31,555 nt of DNA from CAZGZD01 sp964530005 (GTDB taxonomy: Bacteria > Patescibacteriota > Microgenomatia > UBA1406 > GWC2-37-13): contig CAZGZD010000011.1 in NCBI GenBank assembly GCA_964530005.1, forward strand, positions 1 to 31,555. The letters are read 5' to 3'. Shown in pieces: positions 6,931-14,266 of this stretch; the stretch's first letter is position 1; each line of letters opens with the position of its first letter. The notes beneath the pieces were generated by a model. The model saw only the letters and a program-made list of their open reading frames with translations. It was not told the origin of the DNA and searched no databases. Position numbers and translations under genes: made by a program.

Positions 6931-7359
6931 TTATTTATCAGGAGAAAATTCTATTATCCATTCAATACCGTATTTATCTCTAAACATACCGGCATAGGAA
7001 CCCCAAGGACTATCACCCATCGGTCCTTCTACTTCTCCGCCAGCCGAAAGGCCAGTAAATAATCTGTCCGCCTCTTCTTTACTTTCCGTACTTACCAAAA
7101 TTTTGCTTCGATTTTCACGCTCATTTACTCGTCCCAGGATTTCTGGAACATCATTTGCGATCAACATAGCACCATTACCAATAGGTAAGGCAATATGCAT
7201 TATTTTATTTTCTTCTTTTTCTGGTACTTTGAATTCAGTGCTGGCAATATCTTTGAAACGCACTACTTTCGCAAACTCTCCGCCGAATACTGATTTATAA
7301 AACGTAAAGGCTTCTTCTGCATTGCCGTTGAAGTTAATCCAAGGATTTAATGTTGCCAT
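6931..7359 (-). CDS. PhnB-like VOC protein
   Basis: A 142-aa protein starting MATLNPWINFNGNAEEAFTFYKSVFGGEF, the characteristic opening of PhnB/3-demethylubiquinone-methyltransferase-like VOC proteins. It continues with IMHIALPIGNGAMLIANDV and ends WGSYAGMFRDKYGIEWIIEF, where the final Glu-containing strand is typical. Members are small cytosolic proteins of mostly unknown substrate. Despite the name, there is no evidence for a role in phosphonate or quinone metabolism. The start is supported by an extended -10 (TGA TATCAT) ending 7 nt before the ATG. The neighbour downstream on the same strand is the DUF5652 gene, about 145 nt away. Confidence 0.87.
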   Translation of the reverse strand: MATLNPWINFNGNAEEAFTFYKSVFGGEFAKVVRFKDIASTEFKVPEKEENKIMHIALPIGNGAMLIANDVPEILGRVNERENRSKILVSTESKEEADRLFTGLSAGGEVEGPMGDSPWGSYAGMFRDKYGIEWIIEFSPDK

Positions 7360-7406
7360 ACGCTATATGATATCAAATTAAAGTAATTTGATAAAGAACT
7401 TTTATT

Positions 7407-7481
7407 TGGCTCCCCGGCGAGGATTCGAACCTCGAACCTTGAAGTTAACAGCTTCCTGCTCTACCATTGAGCTACCGGGGA
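7407..7481 (-). tRNA. tRNA-Asn (GTT), CCA encoded
   Basis: On the minus strand the full cloverleaf can be drawn: acceptor TCCCCGG/CCGGGGA, D stem GCTC/GAGC, anticodon loop CTGTTAA giving anticodon GTT, T stem CGAGG/CCTCG with TTCGAAT loop, discriminator G and an encoded CCA (7407-7409). Total length is 75 nt. The outermost anticodon-stem pair is G-A rather than Watson-Crick; all other stem pairs are good. The neighbouring methyltransferase gene is transcribed the other way and must start to the right of this gene. Confidence 0.95.
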
Positions 7482-7571
7482 TTGACTCAACTGAATAATT
7501 ATACCGAAGAATTCCAGATATTAAAGGGTAAGAATAGATTTGGAGCCTCAAGATGGTATAATTTCAACCTT

Positions 7572-8417
7572 ATGGAAAGATTTAGACGTCCCGGTCCTTC
7601 TCCACTTGGAAATAGAGCAGATCTATCTCTTATGGTCGGATTTGCTGAAGATTTTTTTTCAAAATCCAAGTCGGGACAAGCTACACTTCTTAGTGTTTTG
7701 GAGAGTGCAGTCTCTGATGATTTTACAAAAGGAAAAAATGGGGTTGTCGCTACGCCAAGGGGTGACGTTGATCCGTTAACTCTCTATCACATCATCTCTG
7801 TTATTAAAAAAATAAGCAACAATCAAACTCCCGATGGCAAAGCTCAATATAAAGATTCTGAAGTATCGGACTATGGCTTTCCTGAATATCAGCATGATTT
7901 GGGATTTCGGGTTGAAGATCTTGGAGATTATGTCGCAGATCTTGGAGCGGGCGTTCGGAGTAGATTTGCACGTGATGCAGAAGCAATTGGTATTACGGTT
8001 ATTGGGATCAACCCACTTCTTTCCTTAAAAGCACAAAGAAATAAAAGAAGACGGACAAAAATTCTAAAAAGAAAAATTAGAGATTTGCCTCCAGCCACCG
8101 CTTCCACATCATCTAATCTCCCCTTAAGAGATGAGTCGATGTCTTCCGTAGTATCTCACTTTGGACTGTCGTATTTTGCCGCTGGACTCATCAGTCTTGA
8201 GGACGCAGTTGTTTCATATAGGGAAGTTTATCGAATACTACAACCAGGTGGATCTGCATATATAGGCCCATATAGAGATGACGAACTAGTTTGGGGGGTG
8301 GCTCATATCGCAGCGGCTGGCCTAACTCAAAATACCACACTGCACGATCTTCAGAGCAGCAGAGGATTAGCCTTCAGCATGAGAATAACTAAACCAATCT
8401 TAAGCTCAAGAAAATAG
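7572..8417 (+). CDS. Class I SAM-dependent methyltransferase-like protein
   Basis: The frame stays open back into the tRNA, so I choose the ATG at 7572, which has an extended -10 (TGG TATAAT, 7557-7562) ending 9 nt before it. The ~281-aa protein has an N-terminal helical part of about 110 residues and then a Rossmann core: motif I DYVADLGAGVRSRFARDA, a strand ending ITVIGIN, 'LPLRDESMSSVVSHFGLSYF' (motif IV region) and 'YREVYRILQPGGSAYIGP' (post-motif pattern typical of small-molecule methyltransferases). A basic insert (KAQRNKRRRTKILKRKIRD) lies between motif II and IV. The substrate is unknown. It has no co-transcribed neighbour. Confidence 0.75.
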   Translation: MERFRRPGPSPLGNRADLSLMVGFAEDFFSKSKSGQATLLSVLESAVSDDFTKGKNGVVATPRGDVDPLTLYHIISVIKKISNNQTPDGKAQYKDSEVSDYGFPEYQHDLGFRVEDLGDYVADLGAGVRSRFARDAEAIGITVIGINPLLSLKAQRNKRRRTKILKRKIRDLPPATASTSSNLPLRDESMSSVVSHFGLSYFAAGLISLEDAVVSYREVYRILQPGGSAYIGPYRDDELVWGVAHIAAAGLTQNTTLHDLQSSRGLAFSMRITKPILSSRK

Positions 8418-8459
8418 CCACTCTTCTATTAATGATATAATGAATGCTTCATCAAAATA

Positions 8460-8750
8460 ATGAAAAATCCATATTCAAAATTCCCAAAAAGTGAGCTTAT
8501 CACTCGAGATCGCCTGGCAATAAGCCGAACCTCATTGGCCAATGAAAGAACTCTTCTTGCCTACATCCGCACGTTCATAGCGCTTCTTGCTGTAGGTGCC
8601 ACTCTTCTTCACTTCTCCAGTGAAATTATTCTTTACCTACTTTCAATTGTGATTATCGCAACAGGCTTGATTGTATTAGTCTTTGGCATCACCCAATACC
8701 AGAAAGCTAAAGGAAAGATAGAATCAATGAAAAAGAATCATCAATCTTAA
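8460..8750 (+). CDS. DUF202 family membrane protein
   Basis: A 96-aa protein with the DUF202 signature LAISRTSLANERTLLAYIRTFIALLAVGATLLHF (around residues 20-54), followed by a second membrane helix (ILYLLSIVIIATGLIVLVFGI) and a basic tail. The family (YidH-like) is of unknown function in the cytoplasmic membrane. TATAAT at 8436-8441 leaves a leader of about ten bases and no clear Shine-Dalgarno. The stop codon overlaps, tail to tail, that of the exonuclease gene on the other strand (TTAA shared). Confidence 0.88.
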   Translation: MKNPYSKFPKSELITRDRLAISRTSLANERTLLAYIRTFIALLAVGATLLHFSSEIILYLLSIVIIATGLIVLVFGITQYQKAKGKIESMKKNHQS

Positions 8751-9322
8751 AAAGGAAGAGTGAGTGAGACATCAGAGTCACCTTCATCTTCCATATATTT
8801 ACTCCAGGAAACAGGAATCTCTACCTTCCCCCGCTCATTGAGATAATATATACGACCATTTGCGACTCCATAGTCAAAAAGCGCTTTCGTAAGCATCACA
8901 TCATCCATACAATATTTTTTGAGCTCTTCCCACTTTTTTTCTTTATAAAGATCAATCGCCATCAGTCCATGACCTGTCTTTTTCTTATCGAGAGTGGCAT
9001 GTATCGCATCATTGAGTCCAATCCTATGGCCAATCTTACTTCGAATATCATCAAGAATATCAAATGTTGAAAATGAAGAGGTGTCTCCTGGATAGTATGG
9101 AGATAGCACAGGTAGATCAAAGGACACAATATTAAATCCCACAATGTATGAGGCATGCTCAAGATATGGAAACATCTTCGGAAGTTCATCTTCCAAAAAA
9201 GTCATCTGTGTATCGGTTGCGTAATCGTATAAAGCCGCAACAGATATCTCAAGCTTCCGGTGATCGCTAAATTCTCTAAATGTGTACTTGGTCTCAAGAT
9301 CGAGAACAACAGGAGATCTCAT
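8747..9322 (-). CDS. DEDDy-type 3'-5' exonuclease (RNase H fold)
   Basis: A 191-aa protein with the DEDD exonuclease motifs: Exo I 'VVLDLETK' (D8, E10), Exo II 'VGFNIVSFDLPVL' with an F-D pair, and Exo III 'YCMDDVMLTKALF', where the Tyr four residues before the Asp defines the DEDDy subclass. It resembles the stand-alone predicted exonucleases related to DNA polymerase B proofreading domains. It would remove nucleotides from 3' ends of DNA or RNA; no polymerase or helicase domain is attached. The upstream gene on the same strand ends 18 nt away, so the two probably form one transcript. Confidence 0.85.
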   Translation of the reverse strand: MRSPVVLDLETKYTFREFSDHRKLEISVAALYDYATDTQMTFLEDELPKMFPYLEHASYIVGFNIVSFDLPVLSPYYPGDTSSFSTFDILDDIRSKIGHRIGLNDAIHATLDKKKTGHGLMAIDLYKEKKWEELKKYCMDDVMLTKALFDYGVANGRIYYLNERGKVEIPVSWSKYMEDEGDSDVSLTLPF

Positions 9323-9340
9323 GTGTATCGCAAAATATTC

Positions 9341-9739
9341 TTAATTGACATTTCTGGAGGTGTCTTTGAAGATTTCCATCTCCACAACGGTTGGTGAAGC
9401 ATGCTCTTTTTTAAAAGACAAACTCATACGATTGAGGTCTTCTTGATACTTTTGGTGCATTCGATCAAATACTGTAAAAAATATCTTGCGCTGTGCAATC
9501 GGCAGTCGGTAGTATTCATTCTGGAAAAGCTCTTCAAGCTTACCCAGATTCCACAGAGTCTCAATAAATCCAGTATCTTGCATATTGATATTTAGGATAT
9601 CTCCACTGAGCGGCCTTATCTTAAAATGCATCATCCGAACATCATCATACATGAGGGCAACTGTGGGTTTATCGGAGATGAGCTTTTTTTGAAAGTTTGC
9701 GATAATATCGAGTGCGTCGTCTTGCTTGATACTCGTCAT
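9341..9739 (-). CDS. Hypothetical protein, upstream partner of exonuclease gene
   Basis: A 132-aa soluble protein with no membrane segment or recognised motif. The middle looks beta-rich (VALMYDDVRMMHFKIRPLSGDILNINMQD) and the C-terminal half helical and charged (KLEELFQNEYYRLPIAQRKIFFTVFDRMHQKYQEDL). It shares a 16-nt divergent promoter region with the GatB/YqeY gene: its start and the opposite start are only 16 nt apart, with overlapping AT-rich -10 sequences. It is followed after 18 nt by the DEDDy exonuclease gene. A link to nucleic acid processing is only a guess from this arrangement. Confidence 0.65.
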   Translation of the reverse strand: MTSIKQDDALDIIANFQKKLISDKPTVALMYDDVRMMHFKIRPLSGDILNINMQDTGFIETLWNLGKLEELFQNEYYRLPIAQRKIFFTVFDRMHQKYQEDLNRMSLSFKKEHASPTVVEMEIFKDTSRNVN

Positions 9740-9743
9740 ACAG

Positions 9744-9749
9744 TATAAT
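9744..9749 (+). promoter_or_regulatory. -10 of GatB/YqeY gene, leaderless type
   Basis: TATAAT ends 6 nt before the ATG at 9756. A TTGCTT 16 nt upstream could be the -35. The opposite-strand start lies only 16 nt away. Confidence 0.6.
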
Positions 9750-9755
9750 TATGGA

Positions 9756-10196
9756 ATGCTAAGTGCTAAATTACAAGAGGACCAACTTGTCGCTCTCCGT
9801 GCTGGCGACCGCGACCGACTCGACGTCTTGCGCTATATTCTATCACAGATCAAAAATAAAGAGATTGAAAAAAAAGATACTCTCACTGACGAAGAGGTGC
9901 TTGTAATTCTAAAAAAAATTACCCGCGAGCTCAAAGATTCAATTGAATCATTTGAAAAAGGCGGCCGGGATGATCTGGTTGCAGGAAACAAAAAGCAGCT
10001 TGAAATCATATCCACATACCTACCGGAAGAGTTGAGTGAAGAAGAACTTGAGAATGAGGTCAAGGTTATTATTGCTCAAAACAGCGACCTTGCCAAGCAA
10101 AACTCAAAAGCACTTATTGGTATCTGTGTCGGACGGCTTAAAGCAAAGGCTGATCCCTCTCGTATAGTCCCACTTGTCGTAAAGCTCACAAGCTAA
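9756..10196 (+). CDS. GatB/YqeY domain protein
   Basis: A 146-aa protein from the ATG at 9756, chosen because TATAAT (9744-9749) ends 6 nt before it and a -35-like TTGCTT lies 16 nt further upstream. It follows the YqeY pattern: MLSAKLQEDQLVALRAGDRDRLDVLRYILSQIKNKEIEKK, 'LTDEEVLVILKKITRELKDSIESFEKGGR', 'ELEIISTYLPEELSEEEL' and a C-terminal region ending in 'GRLKAKADPSRIVPLVVKL'. The domain is shared with the tail of the GatB amidotransferase subunit and is thought to contact tRNA. As a stand-alone protein its role is not settled. Followed by an FtsB-like gene with its own promoter. Confidence 0.9.
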   Translation: MLSAKLQEDQLVALRAGDRDRLDVLRYILSQIKNKEIEKKDTLTDEEVLVILKKITRELKDSIESFEKGGRDDLVAGNKKQLEIISTYLPEELSEEELENEVKVIIAQNSDLAKQNSKALIGICVGRLKAKADPSRIVPLVVKLTS

Positions 10197-10224
10197 GGCG
10201 CAGCACCCCTCCACATAATTTGTT

Positions 10225-10230
10225 TATACT
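10225..10230 (+). promoter_or_regulatory. -10 of FtsB-like gene, leaderless type
   Basis: TATACT ends 7 nt before the ATG at 10238; no Shine-Dalgarno lies between them. Confidence 0.55.
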
Positions 10231-10237
10231 GTAAAGT

Positions 10238-10579
10238 ATGGACAGACTGAAAAAAATTGCATTTATCGCACTTGTGGCATTTTTGCTTTTTTCACTCACT
10301 CGCAATATATTTACCTACCAGAAAACGCTTTTTTTCTACAATGCATTAAGTCGTGAATATACGACAGAAAAGGAGAAAAATATCAATCTTCGCACACAAA
10401 TATTAAAAAAAAGAGACCAGGCAGAGGTGGAAAAAACAATCCGCAATAAACTGAACCTCGTAAAAAAAAATGAGATAGAGATTCTCGTGCCCAAACCCAC
10501 GCCCACGCCGCGCCCCATGAAAAAGCCCAATCATCCCATCTGGTATCAATGGCTTGCGCTCTTTTTCGCAAGCAAGTAG
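10238..10579 (+). CDS. FtsB/DivIC-like septum formation initiator
   Basis: A 113-aa bitopic membrane protein: one N-terminal membrane helix (about residues 6-24), then a coiled coil of about 45 residues (YNALSREYTTEKEKNINLRTQILKKRDQAEVEKTIRNKL) containing the family-like 'E..IRNKLNLVKKNE' end, a Pro/Thr/Lys-rich linker (PKPTPTPRPMKKP) and a short hydrophobic tail. This is the FtsB/DivIC layout; such proteins bridge FtsL/FtsQ and peptidoglycan synthases at the division site. TATACT (10225-10230) ends 7 nt before the ATG, suggesting a leaderless mRNA. A 6-bp inverted repeat (CTTGCG/CGCAAG) at the end of the coding region lacks a T-tract. Confidence 0.8.
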   Translation: MDRLKKIAFIALVAFLLFSLTRNIFTYQKTLFFYNALSREYTTEKEKNINLRTQILKKRDQAEVEKTIRNKLNLVKKNEIEILVPKPTPTPRPMKKPNHPIWYQWLALFFASK

Positions 10580-10592
10580 AAAGATAGATTCA

Positions 10593-10621
10593 TTGACTTA
10601 AAAAGCTAAATTAGCTATAAT
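10593..10621 (+). promoter_or_regulatory. Promoter of the CAT tRNA
   Basis: TTGACT (10593-10598) and TATAAT (10616-10621) are separated by exactly 17 nt. The predicted start of transcription, near 10628, is about 16 nt before the mature tRNA. This is the best -35/-10 pair in the window. Confidence 0.8.
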
Positions 10622-10643
10622 AGTAGCTATCAATCTTGAATTT

Positions 10644-10713
10644 TACGGGGTAGTGTACGGTTGCACAGGAGGCTCATAATCTCCTAGACCAGGTTCAACT
10701 CCCGGCCCCGTAA
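10644..10713 (+). tRNA. tRNA with CAT anticodon (Met, or Ile after lysidine modification)
   Basis: Cloverleaf: acceptor TACGGGG/CCCCGTA, D stem GTGT/GCAC, anticodon stem GGAGG/TCTCC with loop CTCATAA (anticodon CAT), four-base variable loop, T arm CCAGG-TTCAACT-CCCGG and discriminator A. Length is 70 nt without CCA; CCA is not encoded. The T stem has an A-C mismatch at its middle pair. The 1-72 pair is T-A and the anticodon stem lacks three G-C pairs, so it is not an initiator. Elongator Met and lysidine-type Ile cannot be separated here. Confidence 0.88.
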
Positions 10714-10734
10714 CACAAAGCACTTATATACTTA

Positions 10735-10740
10735 TATAAT
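10735..10740 (+). promoter_or_regulatory. -10 of GT2 gene, leaderless type
   Basis: TATAAT ends 6 nt before the ATG at 10747; transcription is predicted to start at or next to the start codon. Confidence 0.6.
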
Positions 10741-10746
10741 ATCTTC

Positions 10747-11676
10747 ATGATGAAAAAGTGCGTGTCTATAATCATCCCGGTTTTCAATGAAGAGCACAAC
10801 ATTGACCCTCTAATTCAGACCCTTACACAGACACTTGCACATTACGAATATGAGATTCTTTTTATAGACGACGGATCCACCGATAATACAGTTGCATCTA
10901 TTTCCATTCATACTAAAGCAAATAAAACTATAAAGCTCATCAGCTTTTATCGCAATTTTGGCCATCAAATGGCGCTTGCTGCAGGATATGAAAATGCACG
11001 TGGTGACTGTGTAATAAGTATGGACGCAGACCTTCAGGACCCACCTGAGATCATTCCCGAATTGATTGCTAAATGGGAATCTGGTGCAAAGATTGTCTAC
11101 GCTAAGCGTAAAAATCGCGATGTAGACAGTCCATTTAAAAAACTTACCGCATATCTATTCTACAGGTGCATTAACCTCCTCTCTGACGAACCAATTCCAC
11201 AAGAAGTAGGAGATTTTCGTCTACTAGACCGTGATGTGGTTGATTTCCTAAACAACCTGAGTGAAAAACCCAGATTTCTTCGTGGTCTCGTCGCATGGGG
11301 TGGATTTCCAGCCGAATTTGTCTATTTCAGTCGTATGCGGCGAAACGCAGGACATACTCACTATACATTCTCAAAAATGATGAATTTTGCGCTTGAAGGC
11401 ATTACGTCTTTCTCAACCAAACCTCTCCGCATCTCAATATATCTTGGATTTACATCAGCATTTGTTGGCTTTATCGGAGTTTTGTATGCAATACTTGGAC
11501 GGATATTTTTTGCCCAGTACTGGGTCACTGGCTGGGCAGCCTTATTTGTCGGAATCATGTTTATGGGAGGAGTCCAACTCATCACAATTGGCATCATCGG
11601 TGAGTATATTGGAAAGATATACTCTGAAATCCAAAAGCGGCCTCGCTATATCATCCGAAGCAGGATAAATATATGA
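10747..11676 (+). CDS. GT2 glycosyltransferase (GtrB/DPM1-like), membrane-anchored
   Basis: A 309-aa protein. The N-terminal GT-A domain shows SIIIPVFNEEHNIDPLI, 'FIDDGSTDNT' and 'ISMDADLQDPPE' (the DxD-type metal site), followed by 'EVGDFRLLDRDVV', the acceptor-loop pattern of polyprenyl-phosphate sugar transferases. Two membrane helices lie at about 232-258 and 266-291, ending with a basic tail (KRPRYIIRSRINI). This matches enzymes that move glucose or similar sugars onto undecaprenyl phosphate at the inner leaflet for wall or surface-glycan modification. TATAAT (10735-10740) ends 6 nt before the ATG. Its stop overlaps the next start (ATGA), so translation is coupled to the small gene downstream. 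Confidence 0.9.
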   Translation: MMKKCVSIIIPVFNEEHNIDPLIQTLTQTLAHYEYEILFIDDGSTDNTVASISIHTKANKTIKLISFYRNFGHQMALAAGYENARGDCVISMDADLQDPPEIIPELIAKWESGAKIVYAKRKNRDVDSPFKKLTAYLFYRCINLLSDEPIPQEVGDFRLLDRDVVDFLNNLSEKPRFLRGLVAWGGFPAEFVYFSRMRRNAGHTHYTFSKMMNFALEGITSFSTKPLRISIYLGFTSAFVGFIGVLYAILGRIFFAQYWVTGWAALFVGIMFMGGVQLITIGIIGEYIGKIYSEIQKRPRYIIRSRINI

Positions 11677-11834
11677 AAGTCGTAGGTATGATTCTTATCT
11701 CCATTGGCCTTGCTCTTGGTTTATTTGTTATCTATTCGTTTATGAAAGAACGCAACAAGATAATCTCCCCAATCCCACAAGAACAAGGTGTAAAAGTCAT
11801 CTTTGTCACCCCACAAGCAACTACCTCGCAATAA
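11673..11834 (+). CDS. 53-aa single-span membrane protein coupled to GT2 gene
   Basis: This small gene starts on the ATGA overlap with the glycosyltransferase stop. It encodes one N-terminal membrane helix (MILISIGLALGLFVIYSF), then a short polar tail with Pro and Gln (ISPIPQEQGVKVIFVTPQATTSQ). The 4-nt overlap is the main evidence that it is translated. It may be a small partner or anchor of the glycosyltransferase, which is an inference from position only. No family recognised. Confidence 0.7.
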   Translation: MKVVGMILISIGLALGLFVIYSFMKERNKIISPIPQEQGVKVIFVTPQATTSQ

Positions 11835-11848
11835 ATTGCACCTCAATT

Positions 11849-12190
11849 TTATTGAAGGTTAAGCTTTAGAAGAACTCCTGAACCTCCCAAAAATAAAAAG
11901 TCGATAATTCGAAGTATCAAAAATGAAGCAATAAATAGAATAAATCCAACAATAGCAAATGTCAGCGTGCCCCGTGCTTTTTTGAGTTTTTCGGGATTAC
12001 CCAAAGACGTAAGATACAAATACGAACCCATAACAAACATTATGAAAAGTACGATAATGACAAATCCTGATGCTGCAAATATAATATTGCCAATTACCAC
12101 TTCAAGGCATTTGAGGGTGGGAGCTCCATCTACAACACAATCGCCCCAATCTTTGGTTTGTGCATATACTGGCGGAATAAGTGACCACAT
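11849..12190 (-). CDS. VirB2/TrbC-like small membrane protein
   Basis: A 113-aa protein: a short hydrophobic start with a possible signal-peptidase site (PPVYAQ, residue ~11), a Cys pair region (GDCVVDGAPTLKCLEV), then two long membrane helices (about 32-58 and 72-100) split by a basic loop (SLGNPEKLKKARGT). This is the layout of VirB2/TrbC pilins, and similar proteins are common in CPR genomes. It lies 14 nt downstream of a second protein of the same type, on the same strand, yet has its own candidate promoter (TACAAT ending 6 nt before the ATG). It could form part of a pilus-like or secretion structure, but no other T4SS gene is in the window. Confidence 0.6.
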   Translation of the reverse strand: MWSLIPPVYAQTKDWGDCVVDGAPTLKCLEVVIGNIIFAASGFVIIVLFIMFVMGSYLYLTSLGNPEKLKKARGTLTFAIVGFILFIASFLILRIIDFLFLGGSGVLLKLNLQ

Positions 12191-12196
12191 ACACTT

Positions 12197-12202
12197 ATTG
12201 TA
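12197..12202 (-). promoter_or_regulatory. -10 of second VirB2-like gene, leaderless type
   Basis: Minus-strand TACAAT ends 6 nt before the ATG at 12190, in the 14-nt gap between the two VirB2-like genes. Confidence 0.5.
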
Positions 12203-12204
12203 TA

Positions 12205-12648
12205 TTACCGAGCTTTAAGAAGTGTAGGAATTGTAGCCGGGCATGTAAGTCCTAAGCAGAGTGCTTGATCAAAAACTACTTGCTCAAGTGTTGCGACCAG
12301 TGCGACAACTACAACCACAAGTATTACTCCAACAATTGCGGCCTGTAGCTTATCTCGTGCTTTCTCAACCTTCTCTTTTTCTCCACCCGATGTGATCCAT
12401 GAAAATGCTCCCATAAGAAGATATAAAAGCGCCATCACTCCAGCACCAACAAAAGCGAAGCGAATCAAAAAAGTAATGATATCTGCGAATGTCGGGATCT
12501 TAAATCCGAGAGCACTTTCCTTAACCTGAAGAGTAGCACGATTTACGGCAAGAACCGAGGATGCTCCAAATAAAAATGATGCTGTACTTATAAGTAAGGC
12601 TCCTATTTTTGAGAAAATTTTTTCTTGTGCGTTGTGTAGTCTTTTCAT
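12205..12648 (-). CDS. VirB2/TrbC-like small membrane protein with signal peptide
   Basis: A 147-aa protein with a signal peptide (basic start, hydrophobic core, likely cleavage after SSVLA, residue ~34), a periplasmic segment of about 25 residues, and two membrane helices (about 57-84 and 103-124) flanking the loop 'ITSGGEKEKVEKARDKLQAA'. The 'SGG(E/D)xEKxEKAR' loop is a hallmark I associate with CPR VirB2-like proteins. The last 20 residues carry two Cys (ALCLGLTCPA). Paired with the similar gene downstream (gap 14 nt). Homology to conjugative pilins is by layout, not by a catalytic motif. Confidence 0.62.
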   Translation of the reverse strand: MKRLHNAQEKIFSKIGALLISTASFLFGASSVLAVNRATLQVKESALGFKIPTFADIITFLIRFAFVGAGVMALLYLLMGAFSWITSGGEKEKVEKARDKLQAAIVGVILVVVVVALVATLEQVVFDQALCLGLTCPATIPTLLKAR

Positions 12649-12697
12649 AGCTATGAATCAAATCTTAACGAAACTATATAGGCTTGTCAAGGGCAAG

Positions 12698-14218
12698 TTA
12701 GTCCTCTTGCACTCTATACTGCAATGCCTCTGCGATATGTTTGGACTGAATACGAGGTTCGCCTTCAAGATCGGCAATGGTAGTTGCGATCTTTATGATT
12801 TTAAAATAGCTTCGCGCTGATAAAGAAAGCCGAGATATCGCCTGTTTAAGCAACGATACTGAATCAGCGCTCATACGGCAATACTTGCGAATATGAGCCG
12901 TGGTCATCTCGCCATTTGTTGTAATACGGGTATCTTGGAGGCGCGTCTTTTGAATTTTTCGTGCCACTTCGATTCGAGCACGAATCGAACTACTTGTTGA
13001 CAATTTTTTGGATTTTGTCAATGTGTCGTGATCAACCGGTGGCACAGTAACATGTAGATCGATCCTGTCCAGCACTGGTCCTGAAAGGCGTTTTTGATAT
13101 TTCATAATCGCACCCGGGGCACAGCGACAGGCTTTTTTGGGATGACCCAGATATCCACATGGGCATGGATTGGATGCGGCAAGAAGTAAAAAGCGAGCAG
13201 GATAGGAGATACTCCCTGCAGCGCGTGCAATGGTCACAACTCCATCTTCAAGTGGCTGTCTGAGGGCTTCAAGTACAGATCGTGGAAATTCGGCAAACTC
13301 ATCCAGAAAAAGTACTCCTCGATGAGAAAGTGATATCTCACCAGGACGCGGATGGGTACCTCCACCAATAAGACCAATGCGAGAAATTGTATGATGAGGC
13401 GCACGAAATGGTCGAGTCTTGATAAGCTTGTGATTTTTATTAAGCCCACTGGCCGAATAAATCCTCGTCACCTCAAGTATTTCGTCTCTCGTCAGTGCTG
13501 GAAGGATGGATGGAAATGCGCGCGAAAGCATTGTCTTACCAGCTCCAGGTGGCCCCTTCATGTGGAGATTGTGGAATCCAGCCGCAGCAATTTCAAGTGC
13601 GCGCTTAGCTTGCTCTTGTCCTGCGACATCTCCAAAATCAATTTCATACTCCACCTCTGGATCTGTATCAGAAGATGTAGACTGTCTGTATATATCAATT
13701 AATTTCTCTCCATTTAGATGTAGTACTACATCTGTCAAGGTATGAGCCGGATACACATTGATTGTGTCAACCGCAACAGCTTCATTGGCATTATCTGTGG
13801 GAATCAATAAATTCTTCCACACTGTCTTAGTTGCCATAAGAGCCAGTGATATGACTCCAGGAACTGGGCGGATCTCACCTTTTAAAGAAAGTTCACCCAC
13901 GAAAAGATATTTTGCAAGTGATCCCGAATCTACCATGCCCGATGCTGCTAGAATTCCGACGGCAATGGGCAAATCAAAAGCAGATCCTTCTTTAGGAATA
14001 TCAGCTGGGGCAAGATTGACCGTGATTCGAGAATCGGGCATCTGAAACCCTGCGTTGACAATCGCAGTACGTACCCGATCTTTAGCCTCATCAATGGCCT
14101 TTGAGGGCAAGCCAACGATTGTAAATGTGGGGAATCCACGAGATGCCACATCTACCTCTACCTCAATCAAGGTCCCATCAAGACCAATTGTCGTACCAGA
14201 TGCAACTTTAGCGAGCAT
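12698..14218 (-). CDS. YifB/ComM-family Mg-chelatase-like AAA+ ATPase
   Basis: A 506-aa protein of normal family length. The N-terminal Lon-protease-like domain (MLAKVASGTTIGLDGTLIEVEVDVASRGFPTFTIVGLP) is followed by the AAA+ core with Walker A 'GPPGAGKTM' (around 220), Walker B 'LFLDEFAEF', the family's 'RPGEISLSHRGVLFLDE' and 'NPCPCGYLG' with clustered Cys, then the C-terminal Mg-chelatase-like helical domain. ComM is a DNA helicase that promotes branch migration in natural transformation of some Proteobacteria; the wider YifB family is of less certain role. A candidate -10 (TAAATT) ends 6 nt before the ATG. It sits 48 nt downstream of gpmI on the same strand. Confidence 0.95.
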   Translation of the reverse strand: MLAKVASGTTIGLDGTLIEVEVDVASRGFPTFTIVGLPSKAIDEAKDRVRTAIVNAGFQMPDSRITVNLAPADIPKEGSAFDLPIAVGILAASGMVDSGSLAKYLFVGELSLKGEIRPVPGVISLALMATKTVWKNLLIPTDNANEAVAVDTINVYPAHTLTDVVLHLNGEKLIDIYRQSTSSDTDPEVEYEIDFGDVAGQEQAKRALEIAAAGFHNLHMKGPPGAGKTMLSRAFPSILPALTRDEILEVTRIYSASGLNKNHKLIKTRPFRAPHHTISRIGLIGGGTHPRPGEISLSHRGVLFLDEFAEFPRSVLEALRQPLEDGVVTIARAAGSISYPARFLLLAASNPCPCGYLGHPKKACRCAPGAIMKYQKRLSGPVLDRIDLHVTVPPVDHDTLTKSKKLSTSSSIRARIEVARKIQKTRLQDTRITTNGEMTTAHIRKYCRMSADSVSLLKQAISRLSLSARSYFKIIKIATTIADLEGEPRIQSKHIAEALQYRVQED

Positions 14219-14266
14219 GATAAAAATTTAAAAATCTAAGAATAAATTTTGTAATAACTACAATTT

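Noticed and set aside
862..7359. Integron cassette array
   Set aside because: Small genes and a repeated hairpin suggested it, but the hairpins lack the attC core (RYYYAAC/GTTRRRY at both ends), each gene has its own promoter and no integrase is present.
10553..10572. 6-bp inverted repeat CTTGCG/CGCAAG as terminator of the FtsB-like gene
   Set aside because: It lies inside the coding region and no T-tract follows.
11832..11870. Bidirectional terminator between converging genes
   Set aside because: CCTCAAT/ATTGAAGG pairs only with a bulge and there is no T-tract on either side.
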